From: Tenggerimyces sp963762635
GTDB taxonomy: Bacteria > Actinomycetota > Actinomycetes > Propionibacteriales > Actinopolymorphaceae
NCBI GenBank assembly: GCA_963762635.1
Contig: CAVXLQ010000023.1
Location: forward strand, 713,486 to 777,485
Reading direction: 5' to 3'
DNA: 64,000 nt
Within the stretch, counting starts at the first letter, position 1; each line of letters starts with the position of its first letter. The notes under the pieces were generated by a model. It did not search any database. It saw nothing but the letters and a program-made list of their open reading frames with translations, and was not told the DNA's origin. The translations under genes were made by a program, and so were the position numbers. Below are positions 7,181 through 17,302 of the stretch, piece by piece.

Positions 7181-9571
7181 GGCGTGCCGCCATCTCCTTC
7201 GTCCGTGCGGTCCGCCGGCGCGCCGCTCAGGAGAGCGTCGAGCAGTCGTACCGCGCCCGATTTGTCGAGTGGACTATTCCCATTCCCGCATTTCGGGGAC
7301 TGTACGCATGAGGGGCACCCGTCAGTGCATTCACAGGCGGCAATCGCGTCCCGCGTAGCCGACAACCAACGCGAAGCGGCCGAATATCCGCGCTCGGCGA
7401 ACCCGGCGCCTCCGACATGTCCGTCATAGACGAACACCGTCACCCGCCCGGTGTCGGCGTGCCGCGCGGTCGAGACGCCGCCGATGTCCCACCGGTCGCA
7501 CGTCGCGAACAGCGGCATCAGCCCGATCGACGCGTGCTCGGCCGCGTGCGCCGCGCCAGGCAGCGCGGCACGCGTGATCCCAGCCGCGCGCACCGCCGCG
7601 TCCGACAGCGTCCACCAGACGGCCTTCGTGGTCACCGAACGTTCCGGCAGGTCGAGCGACGTCTCGCCGAGCACCTCGCCGGAGGCGAACGAGCGACGCA
7701 GGTACGAGACCACCTGGCTCGTCACCTCGACCGTCCCGAACGCCAGCGCGGCCGAGCCCCACTCACACGAGCGATCGGTCGAGAGCACCCGGATCGACGT
7801 CTTCTCCCGCGCCGTCGTCGTGTAGTCCGGGTTGGCCCGTTTGACCAGAGAGACATGAGCCTCCAGGTCGAGCTTCTCGACGACGAACGACTGCCCCTGA
7901 TGGAGATAGACGGCGCCGTCGTGCACCGACAGATGCGAGGCGCCGGCGTCGATCGTGCCGAGCAGTCGCCCGGTCGCGGCCTCGACGAGGCGTACGGGCG
8001 AACCGCCCATCGACCGGATGTCGGCGAGGTCGCTGGCCCGGCCGCGCCGCGTCCAGAACCAGCCGTACTTGCGCTGCCGCAGCGTCCCCTCGTCCTGCAG
8101 CTCCCGCACGGCAGCAGGCGCCGTAGGCCCGAACCGTTCCAGATCGTCCAGAGTCAGCGGCAGCTCGGCGGCCGCGGCGGCGAGGTGGGGCTTCACGATG
8201 TACGGATTGTCCGGATCCAAGACGGTCGCCTCGACCGGCGGCCCGAACAGAGCCTCGGGATGCCGCACCAGGTACGTGTCCAACGGATCGTCCCGCGCGA
8301 CCAGCACCGCCAAGGCCCCGGTCTGGTCCCGCCCGGCCCGTCCAGCCTGCTGCCACAACGACGCCCGCGTCCCCGGATAGCCGGCGAGCAGAACGGCGTC
8401 CAGCCCGACGATGTCCATCCCCAGCTCAAGCGCGTTCGTCGCCGCGACGCCGAGCAGCGTGCGGTCCTGCAGCGCCTGCTCGAGCGCGCGGCGTTCCTCG
8501 GGGAGGTAGCCCGAGCGGTACGCGGCGACCTGGTCCGCCAGCTCCTCCGAGACCGCCGCGAGGTTGTCCTTCGCCTGCAGGGCGACGATCTCGGCCCCGC
8601 GCCGGGAGCGGATGAACGCGACGGTCCGGACGCCATCGGCGACCAGATCGGACAGCAGATCGGCCGTCTCCGCGGTCGCGCTCCGGCGTACCGGCGCCCC
8701 GTTCTCCCCGGTCAACCGCGTCAAGGGCGGCTCCCACAAGGCGAACGAGAGCCCGCCGTGCGGCGACCCGTCCTCGGTCACCGCGACGACGTTCTGCCCG
8801 GTCAGCCGTCGCGCCGACGACTCCGGGTCGGACACCGTCGCCGACGCGAGCACGAACCGTGGCGTCGCGCCGTAGTGCAGCGCGATCCGCCACAGCCGAC
8901 GCAGCGACCTGAGCGACGTGCGAGCCGAAGACGCCCCGGTACTGGTGGCACTCGTCGACGACCACGTACCGCAGCGACCCGAGGAACCGCGTCCACCGCC
9001 GATGGGTCGGCAGCAGAGAGCGGTGCAGCATGTCCGGGTTGGTGAGCAGGTACGAGGCGTTGTCCCGCGCCCAGTCGCGTTCCTCCCACGAGGCGTCCCC
9101 GTCGTAGGTCGCCGCCCGGAGATCCGGCCCGCCGATGTTCTGCAGGACCCGGTACTGGTCGTAGGCCAGAGCCTTGGTCGGCGAGAGATACAGAACGGTC
9201 GGCCCCGTACGCCGCGCGGGCCCGCCCTCCGCGATCTCGGTCAACGCCGGCAGGAGGTAGCCGAGCGACTTTCCGGAAGCGGTCCCCGTGGCGAGGATCA
9301 CATGCTCGCCGCGACGAGCGAGCTCGGCGGCGGCCGCCTGGTGCGTCCATGGCCGGTCGATCCCACGTTTACGCAGCCGCTCGACCAGGGAAGGAAGCGC
9401 CCACGAAGGCCAGTCGGTCGTCGTGCTCGAACGAGGAGGCACCTCCTCGACGTGCGTGACCCGGCTGGCGCGACGTCTCGTCCGAGTCAAGCTCGCCAGG
9501 AGTTCGGAAGCCTTCGAGGGCCCGGCCGCGGCTGACGAAGGCAGACGAGCGGGCACGGAGGTCAGTGTCAC
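7177..9571 (-). CDS. DEAD/DEAH-box helicase with DUF1998 zinc-cysteine domain, one frameshift
   Basis: Together the two pieces give ~797 residues. The N-terminal part has the Q-motif-like WTHQ, Walker A ATGTASGKS, YLSPTKALAYDQ and the Walker B variant VVVDECHQYRG. The C-terminal part has a LASATVSDP motif III, the helicase-C core (GMDIVGLDAVLLAGYPG, QQAGRAGRDQ) and a final Cys cluster (CECTDGCPSCVQSPKCGN), typical of DUF1998/MrfA-like helicases. One surplus base near 8905 breaks the frame between GSHVAQV and LRRLWRIALHYG. The homologue beside the Tad locus in M. tuberculosis is Rv3649. MrfA-type enzymes act in DNA repair; that role is inferred. Confidence 0.85.
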
Positions 9572-9639
9572 ACCTCCACCTCTTCTGATTGAATGCCGAT
9601 GCCGGTGAGTTTGTCCGTAGAAGTGGGTAGGAGGCGCTC

Positions 9640-9987
9640 GTGGACCTGTCGCTCTCGAACCGTGCCGTCGGCGACTGCATGGTGATCGAGGTCGGCGGCG
9701 AGATCGACGTCTACACCGCGCCTCGCCTCCGGGAGAAGCTGGTGGACCTCGTCGGCGAAGGCCACTACCACCTGATCATCGACATGGAGCACGTCGACTT
9801 CCTGGACTCGACCGGCCTGGGCGTTCTCGTCGGCGGGCTCAAGCGCGTACGGACGAACGACGGCTCGCTGCGCATCGTGTGTACTCAGGAACGCCTCCTC
9901 AAGATCTTCCGGATCACCGGACTCACCAAGGTCTTCCCGATCCACGACACCGTGGACGAAGCAGCCGCGGCAGCGCTGAGCAGCTAA
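9640..9987 (+). CDS. Anti-sigma factor antagonist, STAS domain (BldG-like)
   Basis: 115 residues, GTG start at 9640 with GGAGG upstream. The STAS fold is evident: VIEVGGEIDVYTAPRLREKL, then the phosphorylation loop DFLDSTGLGVLVGGLKRV, whose Ser (DST) is the residue anti-sigma kinases phosphorylate in SpoIIAA/RsbV proteins. BldG of Streptomyces is a close functional model, acting by partner switching on sigma factors. No anti-sigma kinase is adjacent, so the partner is encoded elsewhere. It is transcribed divergently from the helicase. Confidence 0.88.
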   Translation: MDLSLSNRAVGDCMVIEVGGEIDVYTAPRLREKLVDLVGEGHYHLIIDMEHVDFLDSTGLGVLVGGLKRVRTNDGSLRIVCTQERLLKIFRITGLTKVFPIHDTVDEAAAAALSS

Positions 9988-10249
9988 GCAGCCACCACCG
10001 ACATCCCGGCCACATCCTGGGGGCGAGGTGGGCCGAAAACGTGGGCCGGAAGCGCCGAAAGTGCACGTCAAGGGGCCGGTAAGCGTCCTGCCGGAGGGTG
10101 CACGCTAGACTCGCCGCCCGCCAGAGGTTCTGTCGTGAGCCTCGTGGCGTTTCCGCTGTCCACGCACTCCTGGCCCGGCGCCATGCGCCGATTCGTAGGG
10201 AGTGCTCCAAGAGGCCGAACGAAGGCGTCGGCCTTTCCAAGGAGGACGA

Positions 10250-12523
10250 ATGTCCGGGTCGAACCTGACCTACGTCGGGGTCGTCGCGATCATCGGTGTC
10301 GTCGCGCTGATCATGGCGTGGGTGTTCCGGCGCGAGGTGCTCAGGGCGGGTGAGGGCACCGAGAAGATGCAAGAGATCGCGGCTGCCGTGCAAGAAGGCG
10401 CCTCCGCGTATCTCAGTCGCCAGTTCAAGACGCTGGCCATCTTCGCCGTGCTGGTGTTCGGTGTGTTGTTCCTGCTCCCAGGAACCGCCGAGATCCGCAT
10501 CGGGCGTTCGATTTTCTTCGTCGTCGGAGCGTTGTTCTCCGCGCTGATCGGCTACCTGGGTATGTGGCTGGCCGTACGCGCGAACGTGCGCGTCGCCGCC
10601 GCGGCCCGCGACACCGGCCGTGACCCGGCCATGCGCGTCGCGTTCCGTACCGGTGGAACGGTCGGCATGGCGACCGTCGGCCTCGGCCTCGTCGGTGCCG
10701 GCATCGTGGTGCTCGTCTACCGCGACCAGGCGCCCAGCGTGCTCGAGGGCTTCGGCTTCGGTGCCGCGCTGCTCGCGATGTTCATGCGGGTCGGCGGCGG
10801 CATCTTCACCAAGGCCGCCGACGTCGGCGCCGACCTGGTCGGCAAGGTCGAGCAGGGCATCCCCGAGGACGACCCGCGCAACGCCGCGACGATCGCCGAC
10901 AACGTGGGCGACAACGTGGGCGACTGTGCCGGCATGGCGGCCGACCTGTTCGAGTCGTACGCCGTCACGCTCGTCGCCGCGCTGATCCTGGGCAAGGCCG
11001 CCTTCGGCGAGCACGGCCTGGTCTTCCCGCTGATCGTCCCGGCGATCGGCGCGCTCACCGCCGTCCTCGGCGTCTACATCACCCGGCCGCGCGCCAACGA
11101 GGGCGGGCTGCGGACGATCAACCGCAGCTTCTACATCTCAGCGGCCGTGTCGGCAGTGCTCTGTGTGATCGCCGCGTTCGCCTATCTGCCGTCGTCGTTC
11201 GCCGGCCTGGTCGGCGCCAACGAAGCGGTCGCCGCGCTGAACGGCGACCCGCGCCTCGTCGCGTCCGCCGCGGTGATCATCGGCATCGTGCTCGCCGGCA
11301 TCATCCTGAGCCTCACCGGCTACTTCACCGGCACCGAGCACCGTCCCGTCAAGGACGTCGGCAAGACCTCGCTCACCGGTGCCGCGACCGTGATCCTGTC
11401 CGGCTTCGCGCTCGGCCTGGAGTCGGCCGTCTACACCGCGGTCGTCATCGCGGGCGCCGTGTACGCGGCGTTCCTGCTCGGCGGTGGCGTCACGATCCTC
11501 TCGCTGTTCGCGGTCGCGCTCGCCGGCTGTGGTCTGCTCACGACCGTCGGCGTGATCGTCGCGATGGACACGTTCGGCCCGGTCAGCGACAACGCGCAGG
11601 GCATCGCGGAGATGTCCGGCGACGTCGACGAGAAGGGCGCGGCGATCCTCACCGAGCTCGACGCGGTCGGCAACACCACCAAGGCCATCACCAAGGGCAT
11701 CGCGATCGCGACGGCGGTGCTCGCCGCGACCGCGCTGTTCGGCTCGTACACCGACGCGATCGAGAAGGCGGTCGCCGAGGTCGGGGGCCAAGTCGCGAAC
11801 GTCGCCAGCTTCGGCTACCAGATCGTCAGCCCGAACACGTTGGTCGGCCTGATCATCGGTGCGGCTTCGGTCTTCCTGTTCAGCGGCCTGCTGGTCAGTG
11901 CCGTGGGCCGGGCCGCGGGCGCGGTCGTGTTCGAGGTCCGCCGCCAGTTCCGCGAGATCCCCGGGATCATGGAGGGGACCGGCAAGCCGGAGTACGGCAA
12001 GGTCGTCGACATCTGCACCAAGGACTCGCTGGCCGAGCTCGCGACGCCCGGTCTGCTGGCCGCGCTCGCCCCGATCGCGGTCGGCTTCGGTCTCGGTGTC
12101 GGTGCGCTCGCCGGCTTCCTGGCGGGTGCGATCGCGACGGGCACGCTGATGGCGATCTTCCTCGCCAACTCCGGTGGTTCGTGGGACAACGCGAAGAAGC
12201 TGGTCGAGGACGGCAACCACGGTGGCAAGGGCTCCGACGCCCACGAGGCGACGGTGATCGGCGACACGGTCGGCGACCCGTTCAAGGACACCGCCGGCCC
12301 GGCGATCAACCCGCTGATCAAGGTGATGAACCTGGTCTCCGTGCTGATCGCTCCGGCGATCGTGCAGCTGTCGGTCGGCGAGGGCGCCAGCCCGGCGCTG
12401 CGCATCGGCATCGCGGTCGCGGCCGCACTGGTGGTCGTCGCCGCGGTGACGTACTCGAAGCGCAAGCCCATCGCGATCGAGGCCTCGGACAACGACAAGG
12501 CGGAGCCGGCCAAGGTCGGCTGA
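10250..12523 (+). CDS. hppA: K+-insensitive H+-translocating inorganic pyrophosphatase
   Basis: 757 residues, starting at the ATG at 10250 behind a strong AAGGAGG. Earlier in-frame ATGs have no ribosome-binding site. It is a polytopic membrane protein (about 15-16 segments) with the catalytic motifs DVGADLVGKVE and EDDPRNAATIADNVGDNVGD, plus GDTVGDPFKDTAGPAINPL near the end. The GNTTKA motif carries Lys where K+-dependent enzymes carry Ala, which marks the K+-independent proton-pumping class. It couples pyrophosphate hydrolysis to proton export. A perfect 13-bp terminator follows. Confidence 0.95.
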   Translation: MSGSNLTYVGVVAIIGVVALIMAWVFRREVLRAGEGTEKMQEIAAAVQEGASAYLSRQFKTLAIFAVLVFGVLFLLPGTAEIRIGRSIFFVVGALFSALIGYLGMWLAVRANVRVAAAARDTGRDPAMRVAFRTGGTVGMATVGLGLVGAGIVVLVYRDQAPSVLEGFGFGAALLAMFMRVGGGIFTKAADVGADLVGKVEQGIPEDDPRNAATIADNVGDNVGDCAGMAADLFESYAVTLVAALILGKAAFGEHGLVFPLIVPAIGALTAVLGVYITRPRANEGGLRTINRSFYISAAVSAVLCVIAAFAYLPSSFAGLVGANEAVAALNGDPRLVASAAVIIGIVLAGIILSLTGYFTGTEHRPVKDVGKTSLTGAATVILSGFALGLESAVYTAVVIAGAVYAAFLLGGGVTILSLFAVALAGCGLLTTVGVIVAMDTFGPVSDNAQGIAEMSGDVDEKGAAILTELDAVGNTTKAITKGIAIATAVLAATALFGSYTDAIEKAVAEVGGQVANVASFGYQIVSPNTLVGLIIGAASVFLFSGLLVSAVGRAAGAVVFEVRRQFREIPGIMEGTGKPEYGKVVDICTKDSLAELATPGLLAALAPIAVGFGLGVGALAGFLAGAIATGTLMAIFLANSGGSWDNAKKLVEDGNHGGKGSDAHEATVIGDTVGDPFKDTAGPAINPLIKVMNLVSVLIAPAIVQLSVGEGASPALRIGIAVAAALVVVAAVTYSKRKPIAIEASDNDKAEPAKVG

Positions 12524-12537
12524 GCATCGTCCTCCGT

Positions 12538-12569
12538 AAGAGCCCCTCCCGTTCCTGGGAGGGGCTCTT
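12538..12569 (+). terminator. Rho-independent-type terminator of hppA
   Basis: AAGAGCCCCTCCC (12538-12550) pairs perfectly with GGGAGGGGCTCTT (12557-12569) around a 6-nt loop, starting 14 bases after the hppA stop. Confidence 0.85.
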
Positions 12570-12753
12570 CACGTACTGACGCCCCTCGTGCGAGCCGCTC
12601 GCCAGCACGGGCGGGGCCACGCCGAGGTCGGACAGCCGGTCCAGCACGGCCGAGGGCGTTCCACGAGCTTCACCGCCACCGCGTCGGCGCCGCGGCGGGC
12701 GAGGCGCAGGACCAAGGCGAAGCGGTCGACCGAATATCCGGCAGGATGGCCGG

Positions 12754-14241
12754 GTGTTCGACCTCACTGACGACGATCTGCACAGCTTCCGTGAACGGTT
12801 GCGGGAGGTCGACTACACCGTGGACGGGGTCCGCGATCTGCTCGGGCCGGTCGCCCATGGCGCGCTGCATCGCAACGAGACCACGCCTGGCCTCAGGGAG
12901 ACCCGCGGGCACGATCCGCTGAGCACGCTGACCCGCCTCTGGCTGCTGCAGGCCAGCGTGACGCACGACGACGCCCAGCGCGCGCTGCCCGAGCTCGTCG
13001 ACAAGCTCCGGGCGGCAGGCATCCTGCACAAGCACGGCGGCCAGGTGAGCGCGTTGCTCGACGTTCGCCCGTACGGCACCGACGAGGACGACTGGTGGGT
13101 GGTCGCCGACCTCACGCCCGGCATGGACGGTGCCCGTCCGGCCGTCACGCCCGACCACGTGCTCGGTGTCAACAGCTCCGCGACGACGCTCGCCCAGCTC
13201 ACCCCGAGAACCAAGGTGGACAGCGCGCTCGACCTCGGTACGGGCTGCGGCGTCCAGGCGCTGCACCTCGCCGGCCACGCGGCCACCGTCGTCGGCACCG
13301 ACGTCAACGAACGCGCGCTCGCCGTCGCCAGGCTGAACGCCCGCCTCGCCGGAATCGACGCCGACTTCCGCAGCGGCAGCCTGTTCGAGCCGGTGGACGG
13401 CGAACGGTACGACCTCGTCGTCAGCAACCCGCCGTTCGTGATCTCACCCGGCGGCGACCTCGTCTACCGCGACAGCGGCCTCGCCGGCGACGAGCTCTGC
13501 CGGCAGCTCGTCAACCAGCTGCCGAAGTACCTCACCGACCGGGGCGTCGGCCAGGTGCTCGCGAACTGGCTGCACGTGCGCGGCGAGGACTGGACCGACC
13601 GTCTCACCGGCTGGGTCGCGCGTACCGGCTGCGATGCCTGGGTCGTGCAACGCGAGGCGAGCGACCCCGCCGCGTACGTCGAGCTCTGGCTGCGCGACGC
13701 CGGCCTCTACGGGACGCCGGAGTACCAACGCAGGTACGACGAATGGCTCGGCTGGTTCGAGGACCAGAACGTCGAGGCGATCGGGTTCGGCTGGCTGACG
13801 CTGCGACGGACGAACGCCAAGCCGGTGCTGCGGGTCGAGGACTGGCCGCACGCCATCCAGCAGCCGCTCGGCCCCACTGTTCAACGCTGGTTGGAGAACG
13901 TCGACCTGCTGCGCGGCTGGGACGACAAGCGCCTGCTCGACGAACGACTCACGCTCAGACCGGAGATCGACCAGGAGCAGCTCGGCCGCCCCGGCGCGAA
14001 CGACCCGGAACATCTCGTCCTCCGCCAGCGCGGCGGCATGTGCCGGGCGATCCGCGTCGACACCGCGGAGGCCGGGTTCGTCGGCGCCTGCGACGGCAGC
14101 ATGACGGTCGGCCAGATCAGCGACGCGCTGGCGGAGCTGCTGTGGGAGGACGTCGACCCGCTGCGGCACCGCCTGGCCGGGCGGGCGCGTGAGCTGATCC
14201 TCGACGGCTTCCTCGACCCGGTCAGCTCGGCAACGCGCTGA
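12754..14241 (+). CDS. Class I SAM-dependent methyltransferase (DUF7059 / MTS-type, NPPF motif)
   Basis: 495 residues, GTG start at 12754. An N-terminal helical region (about 1-130) precedes a Rossmann methyltransferase core: ALDLGTGCGVQALHLAG binds SAM, VGTDVNERAL follows, and SNPPF is the catalytic motif of N6-adenine or glutamine-N5 methyltransferases. A ~200-residue C-terminal region has no motif I recognise. HemK- and RsmC-like enzymes share the NPPF motif, so a nucleic acid or protein substrate is likely but not determined. The end overlaps the convergent lipoprotein gene by 20 bases. Confidence 0.8.
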   Translation: MFDLTDDDLHSFRERLREVDYTVDGVRDLLGPVAHGALHRNETTPGLRETRGHDPLSTLTRLWLLQASVTHDDAQRALPELVDKLRAAGILHKHGGQVSALLDVRPYGTDEDDWWVVADLTPGMDGARPAVTPDHVLGVNSSATTLAQLTPRTKVDSALDLGTGCGVQALHLAGHAATVVGTDVNERALAVARLNARLAGIDADFRSGSLFEPVDGERYDLVVSNPPFVISPGGDLVYRDSGLAGDELCRQLVNQLPKYLTDRGVGQVLANWLHVRGEDWTDRLTGWVARTGCDAWVVQREASDPAAYVELWLRDAGLYGTPEYQRRYDEWLGWFEDQNVEAIGFGWLTLRRTNAKPVLRVEDWPHAIQQPLGPTVQRWLENVDLLRGWDDKRLLDERLTLRPEIDQEQLGRPGANDPEHLVLRQRGGMCRAIRVDTAEAGFVGACDGSMTVGQISDALAELLWEDVDPLRHRLAGRARELILDGFLDPVSSATR

Positions 14242-15136
14242 CCGCGTCCTTCGCCGCCCGGGTGACCCAGTCGAGCGTCGCTCCGTCGGGCGCGTTCGTC
14301 GCCGTCACCTCTATCAGCACGAGGACCGGTCCGCGAGCTACCCACGCCTGGCCGGTGCCCTTCGACGCGACGATGGCGGCCTCGTCGCCGAGGCCGTCGA
14401 CAGGCGGAGCCGACCAGCCGTAAGCGAACTGCCGCACCGCCATCGCGGCCCAGTCGGCCGCGCGCTGACCCTCGCGGTCCACCTGCGGCGAGGCCAGAAC
14501 GCGGAGCTGTCGCAGCACGGAGTCGTCGCGCACCTTCCACTCGCAGGCGTACGACCCGGCGGTCGGATCCGCCTTCCCGTCGATGCCGGCCGCCTTCAAC
14601 GTGGCCGCGCCGACCAGCGTGCACGCGTCCACCGCCGCGGGCGCCGCGGTGGCCTCAGGAAGCGTCGTCCCAGGGACTCGAGCGGCCGTTTCCCAACGAC
14701 CCTTGACGTCCTTCTCGACGCGGTCCAACCCGTCCTCGACCCGCGCCGCGTCGAACGGGACCGCCTTGGCGTCCTGCCAGTCGCTTCCCTCCCAGCGAAC
14801 GGTGGCCGCGCCGCCGTCGACGCAGACCGAGCGCTCGCCAGCAGGCGACGCGGTCGGGCACTGCGTGGAGGTACGGACGATCAGCTCGCGCGAGTGCGGC
14901 CTGGCCTTGTCGTCCATCGCCGAGGCCGTGTCCGCCTGGAGCCGCCACGCGCACGCATCGGGGCTGCGCGCGGGCAGGCTCGGCCCGACGAGCTCCCCGA
15001 TGGTCGCCGGCGTGACCAGGTCGCACGGGTCGGGCGGCTGCGCCGGTGTCGGCGTCGTCGGCTCGGCGGTCGGCTGACCGGAGGAGCAGCCCACGGCGAC
15101 CGCAGCCAGCAGGGCGAGGGCGACGGCGTACCTCAC
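14222..15136 (-). CDS. Two-domain secreted lipoprotein, DUF3558-like (paralogue 1)
   Basis: 304 residues. GTG start at 15136, in GTGA overlap with the stop of the preceding paralogue. A signal peptide ends in a lipobox (LLAAVAVGCSSGQ), followed by a Thr/Pro-rich linker. Two copies of the same domain follow, each beginning with a DPCDLVTPATIGELVGP- or DACTLVGAATL-like motif and holding a CAWRL/CEWKV segment, presumably one disulfide per domain. DUF3558 lipoproteins of actinomycetes look like this; their role is unknown. It probably sits on the outer face of the membrane. Confidence 0.7.
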   Translation of the reverse strand: MRYAVALALLAAVAVGCSSGQPTAEPTTPTPAQPPDPCDLVTPATIGELVGPSLPARSPDACAWRLQADTASAMDDKARPHSRELIVRTSTQCPTASPAGERSVCVDGGAATVRWEGSDWQDAKAVPFDAARVEDGLDRVEKDVKGRWETAARVPGTTLPEATAAPAAVDACTLVGAATLKAAGIDGKADPTAGSYACEWKVRDDSVLRQLRVLASPQVDREGQRAADWAAMAVRQFAYGWSAPPVDGLGDEAAIVASKGTGQAWVARGPVLVLIEVTATNAPDGATLDWVTRAAKDAVSALPS

Positions 15137-16218
15137 CGCGGCATCGCCTGCATCACGTCGGCCGCGATGAGGCGCGTCCACTCCGTCAGCTTCTCGTCCG
15201 ACGGACGGGGGCTCTTCTCGGTCCATCCGCCGTCTCGCGCGCGCAGCGTGACCGCGATCGTGAACGCCCGGTACGCGGCCACACCCTGGCCCTCGTGGTC
15301 GTCGACGAGGACGGCGCCCCCACCGAGCGTCGAGTCCGCCGCGACCTGCCAGCCGTGGCTGAACTGCCGGGCGGTGGTGCTCGCCCGTTCCGCTCCCTTG
15401 AACCCCCACTCGCCGCCGTACGACTGGACGGCGACCGAGAGGTAGCGCGAGTACTTCTCGCCGGGCTTGTGGCCGACGTTGTACAGGCCGAGCTCCCAGG
15501 TGCACTGGGTGCTGCCGAACGACGGAGTCCCGAGCGGCTTCGCGGTCTCCGGGTCGACGCCGACGGTCGCGAGCGTCTCGCCGGTCACCAGCTCGCAGGC
15601 GTCGGGCGGCGGCGGACCCTCGCTGCGCTTGGGCAGGTACTGGTTGATCGTGACCGGTCGCGCTTCGTCCCAGCGGTCCAGGACCTCGCGTCCGAGCCGG
15701 ACCAGGGTGTCCTCGTACGCCGAGTCCGGGACCGTTGTCGCCTTACCTGCTTGCCAGTCCACGGCCCACCAGGTGAGCTTCGCGAGCTGGTGACCGCGGC
15801 AGAACCTCAGCACGCCACCCTTCACCGACAGGTCGAGGACCGCCTTGTCGCCGAGGCCGCTGACCGCTGTCGCCCGCTTGCCTGACTTGACCTCCGTGCA
15901 GGGGTCGCCCTTCCAGGTCTCCGCGTCGACGTGCAGCTGCCGTTCCCGCGGCCGGCGTACGTCGTCGGTCGCCTTGGTGTCCAGGCCGAACGACCAGCTG
16001 CAGCTCCCCGTCGTCTTGTCCGGCAGCCCGTACCCGCCGACCGTCAGCGGCAGGCTCGGCCCGACGACGTCGTCGATCGTCGTCGGCGCGACGAGGTCGC
16101 ACGGGTTCGGACTCGCCGGCGGGGTCGCGGCGTCCTTCGCGGCCTGCCTGTCGGCACCGCACGCCGCGAGGGCGAGGACTGCGACCACCAGCAGGCTGGC
16201 GGACTTCCACGGACTCAT
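15133..16218 (-). CDS. Two-domain secreted lipoprotein, DUF3558-like (paralogue 2)
   Basis: 361 residues, ATG start. A signal peptide with lipobox (VLALAACGAD) leads to two repeated domains: NPCDLVAPTTIDDVVGPSLP with CSWSFGL, then DACELVTGETLATVGVDP with CTWELGL. The organisation matches the flanking genes, with pairwise similarity best at the CxLV and CxW motifs. The first domain also carries an extra pair, DPCTEV ... LRFCRG. Translational coupling to paralogue 1 (GTGA) indicates one transcript. Function unknown. Confidence 0.72.
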   Translation of the reverse strand: MSPWKSASLLVVAVLALAACGADRQAAKDAATPPASPNPCDLVAPTTIDDVVGPSLPLTVGGYGLPDKTTGSCSWSFGLDTKATDDVRRPRERQLHVDAETWKGDPCTEVKSGKRATAVSGLGDKAVLDLSVKGGVLRFCRGHQLAKLTWWAVDWQAGKATTVPDSAYEDTLVRLGREVLDRWDEARPVTINQYLPKRSEGPPPPDACELVTGETLATVGVDPETAKPLGTPSFGSTQCTWELGLYNVGHKPGEKYSRYLSVAVQSYGGEWGFKGAERASTTARQFSHGWQVAADSTLGGGAVLVDDHEGQGVAAYRAFTIAVTLRARDGGWTEKSPRPSDEKLTEWTRLIAADVMQAMPR

Positions 16219-16230
16219 TGCTGTGCCTTC

Positions 16231-17193
16231 CTAGTGTGGGAGCGCCTTCGCGGCGTCCCGTAGGACGCTGGCCGCGTACTCCTGGAGCCGTGGCTCTGTC
16301 CCGTTCAGATCGGTGATGGAGACGTCGAGCTGGAACGCGCCGACCGCCGCCCTGCCGTCGGCGTGGAGCGAGTCGCCGAAGAACGCGCCGTCCTTCGTCG
16401 GCTGCACCTGCCAGACGTACGCGAACTGCTCCACCGCGACCTTCGCGAACGCGCTGCCTTGCAGGCCGGCGGCGTTGCCGTGCGGGGTGACGACGAGCGC
16501 GAGCGACCGGTCGCCGCTGTCGTCCCAGACGCACTTGGTGGAGACGCCGACGTCGACCGGTCCTCGGGACCTTGGGACGCCGGCGGCGCGGAGGGTCGGT
16601 GCGCTGACCAGGTCGCAGACGTTCTTGACCGGCTTGGGCGTCGCGGTCTGCGTCCGGGCCGGGTCCGGCGCGAGGCGCTTGGCCGTCGTCCGGTGCTGGT
16701 CGATCTCGCGGATGACGCGCTGCAAGATCAGGTCGACCTGGGCCTTGTCGGGCGCGGCGTCCTTGCCGCCGAGGTTGTCGGTGGCCTCGTACGTGACGTC
16801 GGCAGTGCCGTCCGACCAGCAGAACCGGAGCGTCGACCCGTTCTGGCTCGGCAGTGGCGTGCTGGTCGCCTCGCCGCAGTCGTTGGTGGCCGTGGTGCGG
16901 ATCTGCAGCAGACGGCGGGTGGGGCGGCGTACGACGTCGCCGACCTCGCCGATGTCGAGATCCAGGCGCCAGGAACAGGTACCGGTCGTGAGGTCGCCGG
17001 TCAGGCCGTCCCACGGCGCGGGGAGCGCGGGGCCGACGACGCCCGCGACCGTCTCGGCGGAGACGAGGGTGCAGGGATCGAGGGCCGCCGGCTCTGCTGA
17101 CGGCGTGTCGTCGGGGCTCGGATTGCCGGGGGTGCAGGCGACGGCAACGGCGAGAACGAGCGCGGCCGTCCAGGCCCAGCGATCGGTGCGCAC
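16231..17193 (-). CDS. Two-domain secreted lipoprotein, DUF3558-like (paralogue 3)
   Basis: 320 residues using the GTG at 17193, which has GGGGA upstream and starts directly at the signal peptide (VRTDRWAWTAALVLAVAVAC). A longer frame to 17250 adds a non-signal leader. The lipobox is AVACTPG. The first domain is DPCTLVSAETVAGVVGPALP with CSWRLDLD; the second is NVCDLVSAPTLRAAGVP with CVWDDS. It is the first gene of a three-gene operon; only 12 bases separate it from paralogue 2. Function unknown. Confidence 0.7.
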   Translation of the reverse strand: MRTDRWAWTAALVLAVAVACTPGNPSPDDTPSAEPAALDPCTLVSAETVAGVVGPALPAPWDGLTGDLTTGTCSWRLDLDIGEVGDVVRRPTRRLLQIRTTATNDCGEATSTPLPSQNGSTLRFCWSDGTADVTYEATDNLGGKDAAPDKAQVDLILQRVIREIDQHRTTAKRLAPDPARTQTATPKPVKNVCDLVSAPTLRAAGVPRSRGPVDVGVSTKCVWDDSGDRSLALVVTPHGNAAGLQGSAFAKVAVEQFAYVWQVQPTKDGAFFGDSLHADGRAAVGAFQLDVSITDLNGTEPRLQEYAASVLRDAAKALPH

Positions 17194-17302
17194 AGTGGTC
17201 CCCAAACCCAAATGTCTCACTGCCCCGTTTGTCCCCCTGCGGAAGATCACCTTAGCCGGTCCCTTTCTTGGGCTTTTCGGCTCGGCGGGTTAGACCTGGG
17301 AC

